Positions 7,683 through 12,926 of a stretch of 12,926 nt of DNA are shown here, in pieces. Numbering within the stretch: the first letter of the stretch is position 1; the number at the start of each line of letters is the position of its first letter. The DNA is taken from NCBI GenBank assembly GCA_018224345.1, contig JAGTUW010000356.1, forward strand, positions 1-12,926, written 5' to 3'. Source of the DNA: Bacteroidota bacterium (GTDB taxonomy: Bacteria > Bacteroidota > Ignavibacteria > SZUA-365). Below the pieces are notes generated by a model. It was not told the DNA's origin. It made no database searches and saw only the letters and a list, made by a program, of their open reading frames with translations. The position numbers and the translations under genes were made by a program.

Positions 7683-7710
7683 TGTATTCACACTATCAAA
7701 TGTCAATACA
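7683..7710. promoter_or_regulatory. 28-bp dyad in the rex leader
   Basis: TGTATTCACA (7683-7692) and TGTCAATACA (7701-7710) form an inverted repeat with 9 of 10 matching positions around an 8-nt spacer. It could be an operator for another regulator or a hairpin in the rex 5' leader. It also contains TTGACA on the minus strand, a perfect -35 box but without a convincing -10 at normal spacing. Confidence 0.45.
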
Positions 7711-7733
7711 CACACGAATCACGACAGAGAATC

Positions 7734-7764
7734 ATAATATGGGGTATTATCGTGAAATAATCAA
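7734..7764 (-). promoter_or_regulatory. Candidate rex promoter
   Basis: On the minus strand, TTGATT (7764-7759) could be a -35 box, with CATATT (7741-7736, spacing 17) or TATTAT (7739-7734, spacing 19) as -10. An alternative -10, GATAAT (7751-7746), lies slightly upstream. Any of these gives a leader of about 160-180 nt before rex. The exact start is not resolvable by reading. Confidence 0.35.
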
Positions 7765-7767
7765 CGA
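7750..7767. promoter_or_regulatory. Candidate Rex operator
   Basis: TCGTGAAATAATCAACGA resembles the known Rex operator TTGTGAA-WWWW-TTCACAA. The left half matches 6 of 7, the central four bases are all A/T, and the right half matches 4 of 7. It overlaps the candidate rex -35 region, where binding would repress. The match is imperfect, so it is a prediction supported mainly by position next to rex. Confidence 0.4.
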
Positions 7768-7948
7768 TTGCGGAAGGATGGATGGAAAGATAATTCCGGA
7801 AGGCGATCGGCCGGGAGGCGAGGGCCGAATGGCTTCCCCTCACACAAACACGGCGTCGAGGTGGAAATTCAATTGAGAACGCGACGACTGCGGCCGTTCG
7901 ACCGGCAAGGCAGCAAACGCCAACGGACGGCTCATTCGCAGTGCGGAA

Positions 7949-9718
7949 TTATTGTGTCGGACCTGATACCAAGCGGATTTCAATGCGCGCAGGCATGTCG
8001 GGAATGGGAACGGTGGGGATGGTCAGCTGTCCATGCTGCTGTGCCCGAATCGTACCGGAGGCAATGTCCCTCCCGGAACTGCGCAATGTCCAACGATACA
8101 ACCTCCCGCCGGTGATGCGGAAACGCTGCAGGCGGCGTGGCGTAATATCCGCTGTCAGGGTGCCGTCGATGATGAAGAGGCTGTCCCGCATTTCCAGGGC
8201 TGCACGTCGAATCCCCACTGACCAGGTGTCCGTTTCGTCTATCACGGGTTCGAACCAATCGACCACGACATTCTGCCCGCCCGGAGCAGTCCGTTGCGGA
8301 TCGTCATTCCTGCTGACCCGGCTGAACACAGGGAAACTGCGGTTTGTCCGGTAACGCCAGAGACTGATCAGATGCTGCTGAGGAACCCAGGAGAAATTTC
8401 CGTTCGAGGCATGACCCCGTTTATCCCAGAAATACCCTATGCTGGCGGACAGACTGTCGGCGACACGCATGCTGCGTATCGCCTGCTGCCAGCCGACGAC
8501 GGAATCCCGTTTGCCGCTGATTACCCGCAAGGGCGGGAACAGGCGCAGATCACTCCACTGCAGGCGCCGGGCAAAATCAAGCACGGTATACACTGATCGC
8601 CCGTCGCTCATGCGTGGCCGACGCCCCGCATCTCCCCACAGAGCACGGAACAGGCGCTGCGCCCCTGCTCCCTTCGGTGAGTCCTCTCCGTTTGGATATT
8701 GCAGACGGGGTATGACAGACATCGCCGCAGCGATACGATCACCGAACGTAAAAAGTGAAAACGCTGCGGCTGATCCACCCATCGATGCTCCCACAAGATA
8801 GACACGGTTGATATCGATCGGCAGTTTCCGTCTTGCCCAGTCCACCGTCCACCGCAACCGGCGCATCGTGTAATCCACCACGCCGAGACCGGGAGCGGCC
8901 GACAACGGAGCACGACCGAGAATGTCCATCCCCCGATCATATCCGAACCAGAACGTCGGTGAACCTGTACCCGGAAGATAGTCGTCGAGTGCGAGGATAT
9001 AATCAAAAGGAGAACCGGCACCGTGTACACTGTTGAGGAAATGATCACCGCGTCCGTGCAATCGTACCACCAGTGGATGCGCCCTGGTAACGCCGTTCTT
9101 CCGCAACGCGAACAGAAAGGCCTGCGAAGACAGATTACTCATGGCAGGGAAATTGGGGAGGTCGGTGTCCGTGCCCCAATGCGCGAAGATATCCATCTTC
9201 CGTTGCTCCCAGCTGAAGCGTCCCTGATGCACGGCATCGGGCATGGCGACCTGCTCCCGCACGCCTTGTATCAGTGTGTTGGCAGCGGCACGGAGCTGCC
9301 GGTACTCCCCACGGGGACCACCAGCGGTAACGGCGTAGTACCATTGGCCATTCCCCGTGCTGGTGACAACAAGACATTCTCGAAGAGCATTGAGCGCACC
9401 TTCGGGTCCCGGCAATCTGTAAAAGATCGGCCGTTTCAGTATCTCGCTCAGGCGCCGGTTGAGCGCCGATCCCGGGGCGACGACATACTGCTGTTCCGCC
9501 TGAAGCAGAGCCAGCGCGGTACGGAGGGGCTTGCGTGCGCGATAGACGGTATACTGCGTGACGGCCGGACCGGCGGAATTCCAGCTCAGAAATGTCTGTC
9601 CGCTGTAGTGGTATGCGGTCAGACCGTTGACCGTCTGGCCATGCAACAGTACCGGAAGAAAGCCGGTCAGAAAAACAATACTGGCCGGAAGACCAGTCAG
9701 ATAGCTGCGTAAAGACAT
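7949..9718 (-). CDS. Secreted alpha/beta-hydrolase (esterase/peptidase-like) with an N-terminal FnIII-like region
   Basis: The 589-residue protein carries a signal peptide (about 1-27, ending LLHG|QTV), so it is exported. Residues from about 30 to 130 look like a fibronectin type III-like beta domain ending in WYYAVTA. An alpha/beta-hydrolase domain follows: HGRGD at 221-225 as the probable oxyanion-hole loop, GASMGG with nucleophile Ser312, Asp405 in GKRDS as the likely acid and His436 in KRGHAS as the likely base. A C-terminal beta-rich tail follows (about 470-589). The triad order and spacing fit esterases and S9-type peptidases; the substrate cannot be read. I chose the ATG at 9718 over an in-frame TTG at 9727; neither has a strong Shine-Dalgarno. 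The start lies inside the end of the DUF2851 gene (22-nt overlap), so translation is probably coupled. It is last in the five-gene minus-strand run. Confidence 0.88.
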   Translation of the reverse strand: MSLRSYLTGLPASIVFLTGFLPVLLHGQTVNGLTAYHYSGQTFLSWNSAGPAVTQYTVYRARKPLRTALALLQAEQQYVVAPGSALNRRLSEILKRPIFYRLPGPEGALNALRECLVVTSTGNGQWYYAVTAGGPRGEYRQLRAAANTLIQGVREQVAMPDAVHQGRFSWEQRKMDIFAHWGTDTDLPNFPAMSNLSSQAFLFALRKNGVTRAHPLVVRLHGRGDHFLNSVHGAGSPFDYILALDDYLPGTGSPTFWFGYDRGMDILGRAPLSAAPGLGVVDYTMRRLRWTVDWARRKLPIDINRVYLVGASMGGSAAAFSLFTFGDRIAAAMSVIPRLQYPNGEDSPKGAGAQRLFRALWGDAGRRPRMSDGRSVYTVLDFARRLQWSDLRLFPPLRVISGKRDSVVGWQQAIRSMRVADSLSASIGYFWDKRGHASNGNFSWVPQQHLISLWRYRTNRSFPVFSRVSRNDDPQRTAPGGQNVVVDWFEPVIDETDTWSVGIRRAALEMRDSLFIIDGTLTADITPRRLQRFRITGGRLYRWTLRSSGRDIASGTIRAQQHGQLTIPTVPIPDMPARIEIRLVSGPTQ

Positions 9719-11052
9719 TGCGTGCAACGCTGCGATTGACAGAATTCAGTAGCGAGCTCGATCATCCCCTGTTGCCGGGCGGAGGTGTCACAGTGCAGAT
9801 CGAATCCATCGGTAAACAGACGGGTATGCCGGTTCTGCGGAGCGGGCGTGACGCTGAAATACAGCTTCGCAGCCGCGCGTGCCAGTGCCATGTCTCCTTT
9901 CCGCTCACCGTAGAGTCTGAGAAATGGCGCCAGTACGTTGATCATGATTTCTGCGATACGATCGGTACCAGGGTTGTCTTTCGACAGTGCCGTATGAAAC
10001 ATGCCCTCGTAGGAGCGCAGTTCGCACTGCCCCATTCGGACAGTCCCGAGCAGACAGCGCCACCATGCAGGCTCGTCAAGTACGACCGCCCAGGCGGCGA
10101 ACCAGCCCAGACGCCGCCCGATACGATTGTGCGGCATGACCGCCGCATTGTTCCATCCTGCCGCCGAACGCCCACACCGGCGAGACCCGGCCGGGATGCC
10201 CGCCTGCGGTAGGCCGCCCCCGTCGGCAACCGGTGTGAGATATGCAGGATGCCGGGTCAGCCCACCGGCGGCGGCAAGACGCTCAAGCCTCTGTGCCAAT
10301 GTCAGTGTCGAGAGTGTGCGCAGTGATACGGCGCGTGCCAGAGACTCGAATGGCTGCTCGTTTCCCCCATACCCTGCAGCCCGCGCCATCGTTTCATAGA
10401 GGAGTTGGCGAAAGGCGACGGCAGGCTCGTTCTCGCGCAGCAGAGCATCGAAACGCAGCGCCAAACGACGGAATTTTCTTTCGAAACGCCGTGCGGCCGC
10501 CAATGCAAGCATGGCATCCAGAGAGGCGTTCTCTGCACCCCCCAGGGAAAACCCCCGCCGTACGCGGAATTGCATGGGAGCGGACGGACGCAGACAGGCA
10601 AGCGGGTGACGACGGTCACGGGCACCGGACCAGGCGTCACGAAATGACGTTCCGAGTTGCATCGACAAGGCGATGGTCGGCATACCTTCCCGGGCAGGGC
10701 CATCGAAAAGACAGACATGGAGAACGACGCCGTCGTAATTGGCATCCCGGTCATGCCCGTGACGATGCCAGTCCTCACGGTTGGTGTGAATTTCTATATC
10801 CCCACGACGCAACACCCCATCGACGGTAATGACGGCGTTGCGAAAATCAGGGCCGTCATGCCGGTTGAGCTTCCCGGGATCGATGACGCGGACGCACTGT
10901 CTTTGAAGGGTAACGAACTCGACATCGGGTTGTGCACGATGAAGCCACATGCGCACGACATCATCTTCGGGCACAGATACCCGACGTTCACGGACGAATG
11001 ACCGCGCAAGACGAGCGCAATGATATGATCGAGTGACGTTCCCGCTGTTCAT
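9697..11052 (-). CDS. DUF2851 family protein
   Basis: The 451-residue protein shows the pattern I associate with DUF2851, a family of unknown function found mainly in Bacteroidota and relatives. It has GPDF at 67-70, GDIEIH at 84-89, then DWHRHGHDRD leading into YDGVVLHV (94-113), and a C-terminal Cys cluster, C438-x4-C443-x2-C446. No signal peptide or membrane segment is seen, so it is probably cytoplasmic. The PD...(I)E-x-H arrangement is faintly like PD-(D/E)xK nucleases, but that is only a motif-level impression. The ATG at 11052 is used; an in-frame GTG at 11076 is possible, and neither has a clear Shine-Dalgarno. It follows rpe after 63 nt and overlaps the start of the secreted hydrolase by 22 nt. 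Residues 280-310 are unusually rich in Gly and Arg. Confidence 0.85.
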   Translation of the reverse strand: MNSGNVTRSYHCARLARSFVRERRVSVPEDDVVRMWLHRAQPDVEFVTLQRQCVRVIDPGKLNRHDGPDFRNAVITVDGVLRRGDIEIHTNREDWHRHGHDRDANYDGVVLHVCLFDGPAREGMPTIALSMQLGTSFRDAWSGARDRRHPLACLRPSAPMQFRVRRGFSLGGAENASLDAMLALAAARRFERKFRRLALRFDALLRENEPAVAFRQLLYETMARAAGYGGNEQPFESLARAVSLRTLSTLTLAQRLERLAAAGGLTRHPAYLTPVADGGGLPQAGIPAGSRRCGRSAAGWNNAAVMPHNRIGRRLGWFAAWAVVLDEPAWWRCLLGTVRMGQCELRSYEGMFHTALSKDNPGTDRIAEIMINVLAPFLRLYGERKGDMALARAAAKLYFSVTPAPQNRHTRLFTDGFDLHCDTSARQQGMIELATEFCQSQRCTQCLYAAI

Positions 11053-11115
11053 GCTTAACAGAACAGTACCCAGCACATCGGAGTTCCGGGCCCGCTACGT
11101 TCGTACCGTCGGGGT

Positions 11116-11799
11116 TCAGCCATGCGACGCGGCGTTGCGCAGGGCAGTGATGTACGCGGCGTAATCACCGGAGCGGAAAATCGCCGAACCGGAGACAAGA
11201 ATATCCGCCCCGGCCGTGAGCACAGCGGCTGCATTCTCCCTGGTGATGCCACCATCGACCTCGATGCGCAGATCGTCACGCCCACGGGCCTGTGCCATGG
11301 TCCGCAGTGCCGCGATTTTCTCCAGTGCGCGGGGGATGAAGCGCTGTCCGCCGAAACCCGGATTCACACTCATCAGCAGTACCATCTCGACATCGTCGAG
11401 AATGTCCTCCAGCACTGCAACCGGTGTGGCGGGATTCAGACTGACACCCGCCGGCCTGTCGAGATGGTGAATAGCCTGTACGCTGCGATGCAGATGTGCA
11501 CAGGTTTCCCAGTGTACCGTGAGAATATCCGCTCCCGCTTCGGCGAATGCCTGCAGATAGGGATCCGGCTCCGCTATCATCAGATGTACATCCAGGGGAC
11601 GCGTGGCATGGCGCGCGATGGCGTCGACGATGAGCGGACCGACGGTGATGTTGGGAACGAAATGTCCGTCCATCACATCGACATGCAGCAGGTCCGCACC
11701 GGCTGCTTCGATGGCCTGCACCTCCTCTGCGATGCGGGAGAAGTCACAGGACAGCAGTGAGGGAGCGATAAGAGGACGGTCTTCAGGTATCTGTTTCAT
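11116..11799 (-). CDS. rpe: Ribulose-phosphate 3-epimerase
   Basis: This cytoplasmic enzyme interconverts D-ribulose 5-phosphate and D-xylulose 5-phosphate in the pentose phosphate pathway. The 227-residue length and TIM-barrel motifs are typical: APSLLSCD at 12-19, HVDVMDG with metal ligands His39 and Asp41, DVHLM with His72, SVNPGFGGQ (144-152) as the phosphate-proximal loop, and EVDGG with Asp182. Asp41 and Asp182 are the expected acid/base pair, and all are present. The ATG overlaps the stop of the upstream lipoprotein gene by 4 nt (ATGA), with GGAAGA just before it. Its place behind a glycosyltransferase family 9 gene could reflect sugar-phosphate supply, but the motifs identify ordinary Rpe, so this may only be operon packing. 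Confidence 0.97.
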   Translation of the reverse strand: MKQIPEDRPLIAPSLLSCDFSRIAEEVQAIEAAGADLLHVDVMDGHFVPNITVGPLIVDAIARHATRPLDVHLMIAEPDPYLQAFAEAGADILTVHWETCAHLHRSVQAIHHLDRPAGVSLNPATPVAVLEDILDDVEMVLLMSVNPGFGGQRFIPRALEKIAALRTMAQARGRDDLRIEVDGGITRENAAAVLTAGADILVSGSAIFRSGDYAAYITALRNAASHG

Positions 11800-12227
11800 T
11801 CTTCCGTTGCTGTACGTGTGAAATCAAGTTTATAGGCAGGCCGTCCGGTCTGCTGCGCATACTCGCCGGCTGTCAGCGATCCCATACCGTAGGGTGTATG
11901 ACGCTCGAAAGAAAGCAGCCGCAGTGTATCCCCATCCAGCCACAGACGATAGACGATACGCAGTTCCGGATCCTCGTCCGGAATCATGGTGACTGACACC
12001 GAGTCTCCCCGGAGTTCATAGCGACATTCGCCTTCTCCGGAAAGCCCTTCCTGTCCTACCAGTGCACGGCCATCCCCCTCGAAACGCAGCAGATTACCGT
12101 CACCATTTTTCCATGTGCCCTGCAATTGTTCATCCACCGTGGCTTCCCGCTCACATGCGACGACGATACTCAACAGCAGTATCGTGAGAAACAACGATCC
12201 GATGTATGTCGGACGATGGTGTCTCAT
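11796..12227 (-). CDS. Small predicted lipoprotein, beta-rich
   Basis: The 143-residue protein begins with a charged N-terminus and a hydrophobic stretch (9-24) ending in SIVVAC, a plausible lipobox with Cys25 as the lipid-modified residue, so it should be membrane anchored. The mature part opens with LQGTWKN and runs through alternating short strands (LLRFEGDGRAL, RYELRGDSVSVTM, IVYRLWLDGDTLRLLSF). This recalls small lipocalin-like lipoproteins, whose first strand is often a G-x-W motif. That similarity is inferred from the pattern only. Both ends overlap neighbours by 4 nt (ATGA with the glycosyltransferase gene and with rpe), so it is translated as part of a tight cluster. The specific role is unknown. 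Confidence 0.8.
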   Translation of the reverse strand: MRHHRPTYIGSLFLTILLLSIVVACEREATVDEQLQGTWKNGDGNLLRFEGDGRALVGQEGLSGEGECRYELRGDSVSVTMIPDEDPELRIVYRLWLDGDTLRLLSFERHTPYGMGSLTAGEYAQQTGRPAYKLDFTRTATEE

Positions 12228-12926
12228 ACACGTTTCCCGGTATGCTCATGAATGTCCGCTGTCGCTGCGTACTGAAGGATTTCACCGGCCATGCCTTCGA
12301 GGTCTATCATCGCGATGCATTCAAGCTCGAATGGACAGACGCGTTTCCAGCACGGAGCGCAATGCAGTCCCTCTGGAATGAATTTCCTGCCTCTGCCGTA
12401 CAGATCGATTTCCTCCCAGCAACTGAGTCCGTACCAAGCCAGGACATGCTTGCGCAGTCCGATGGCCAGATGCATGCCGAAACTATCCCCTGTGACGACA
12501 ACGTCGGCGAGGTTTTCATAACAGATGCCGCGGCGCAGTCCCTCACGTGTAGGTGTGCCAATGAGCCGGTCACCGAGAGCGAGGGGACGCAGCAGTTCCA
12601 CGATACGCGCATTCCGCTCTGTATCTTCCGGTCCCCCGAGCAGCAGAAAGCGCAGTCGTTCTTCCCCTGCCAGCATGGTAATCAACTGCACATGCTGTTC
12701 GACCGTCATTTTCTTGTTCGGATACAGTTCAGAACAGCCGGTATTGAAGCCGACCACACAGCTCCCGTGCAAACCCCATTCCTCCCGTTTCGCCGCGCAG
12801 AACGCCTGTTCCTCTTCGGAAAGATCAAGGATGTACTCTTCCTGTTCGTAAGGCAATTCCCAGGTTTCGGCGAGGATGTCCTGTCCTGTCCGGGTATTGC
12901 GACGGAACTTGAGTTCGTCGTCGATG
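12224..12926 (-). CDS. Glycosyltransferase family 9 protein (heptosyltransferase-like), 5' end outside window
   Basis: Only the C-terminal 234 residues are in the window; the frame is open to the right edge. The apparent start near 12856 is a TTG codon inside the gene, and the frame upstream reads as continuing protein (for example RRNTRTGQDILAETW). The visible part is the nucleotide-sugar binding half of a GT-B enzyme of family 9, which includes LPS heptosyltransferases. It shows VVGFNTGCSELYPNKK, the LLLGGPEDTERN strand-loop and TGDSFGMHLAIGLRKHVLAWYG, the family's hallmark region. A Cys-containing CAPCWKRVCP segment near the end is common in this family. These cytoplasmic enzymes add sugars to lipid-linked glycans; donor and acceptor cannot be read. 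Its stop overlaps the lipoprotein ATG by 4 nt. Confidence 0.9.
   Translation of the reverse strand, partial: IDDELKFRRNTRTGQDILAETWELPYEQEEYILDLSEEEQAFCAAKREEWGLHGSCVVGFNTGCSELYPNKKMTVEQHVQLITMLAGEERLRFLLLGGPEDTERNARIVELLRPLALGDRLIGTPTREGLRRGICYENLADVVVTGDSFGMHLAIGLRKHVLAWYGLSCWEEIDLYGRGRKFIPEGLHCAPCWKRVCPFELECIAMIDLEGMAGEILQYAATADIHEHTGKRV

Larger units (their letters stand above)
7562..7948. other. 387-bp intergenic region upstream of rex
   Basis: No convincing coding frame is seen. The rex-proximal half is AT-rich and carries the promoter, operator and dyad listed separately. The half next to the hydrolase gene (about 7770-7948) is GC-rich. It has only short complementary stretches, such as CGGCC and GGCCG at 7808-7827, with no T-run behind them on the minus strand, so no clear terminator for the hydrolase operon can be named. 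Confidence 0.6.

Noticed and set aside
7592..7876. Small open frames in the rex upstream region
   Set aside because: They run through the promoter and operator-like elements, have low-complexity composition and have no ribosome binding site.
9023..9712. 229-residue open frame on the plus strand
   Set aside because: It is antisense to the secreted hydrolase, whose motifs (GASMGG, HGRG) support the minus strand.
1..12926. Defence system, mobile element or CRISPR array
   Set aside because: No transposase, integrase, toxin, nuclease-helicase pair or spaced direct repeat is seen. The only tandem repeat is the in-frame one at 580-669.

Overview
The window looks like an ordinary chromosomal segment of a bacterium in the Bacteroidota/Chlorobiota/Ignavibacteria (FCB) range. 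Three things point there: a DUF2851-family protein, an exported protein of the type often auto-named 'asparagine synthetase B' in those genomes, and a Rex repressor close to dxr-rseP. Base composition is moderately GC-rich throughout except for AT-rich promoter patches. I see no transposase, phage gene, CRISPR array, tRNA or rRNA. The lineage is an inference from gene content; no marker gene settles it.

Region 1 (31-3967, minus strand) holds three genes for exported or membrane proteins, read from right to left. They are a periplasmic TPR-repeat protein (623 aa), an exported protein that I read as having a glutamine-amidotransferase-like fold (420 aa, its ATG overlapping the TPR stop as TGATG), and a small membrane protein with a Ser/Asp-rich segment encoded by five tandem 18-bp repeats. 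Region 2 (3968-4224) is a divergent promoter region with one sigma70-like promoter on each strand. Region 3 (4225-6741, plus strand) is dxr-rseP: the second step of the MEP isoprenoid pathway, then the RseP site-2 protease. The likely dxr promoter would give an almost leaderless mRNA.

Region 4 (6742-7948) contains rex, the NADH/NAD+-sensing repressor, on the minus strand and convergent with rseP. Its 387-bp upstream region carries a candidate Rex operator over a candidate promoter, plus a separate 28-bp dyad. Region 5 (7949-12926, minus strand) looks like one five-gene run read from right to left: a glycosyltransferase family 9 gene cut by the window edge, a small lipoprotein, rpe (ribulose-phosphate 3-epimerase), a DUF2851 protein, and a secreted alpha/beta-hydrolase. 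The first three are joined by 4-nt ATGA overlaps and the last two overlap by 22 nt, so translational coupling is likely.

I do not see a defence island, biosynthetic cluster or other clearly new system. The points most worth a second look are the exported amidotransferase-like protein and its TPR partner, the Rex autoregulatory site, the repeat-bearing membrane protein, and the DUF2851 motif pattern.
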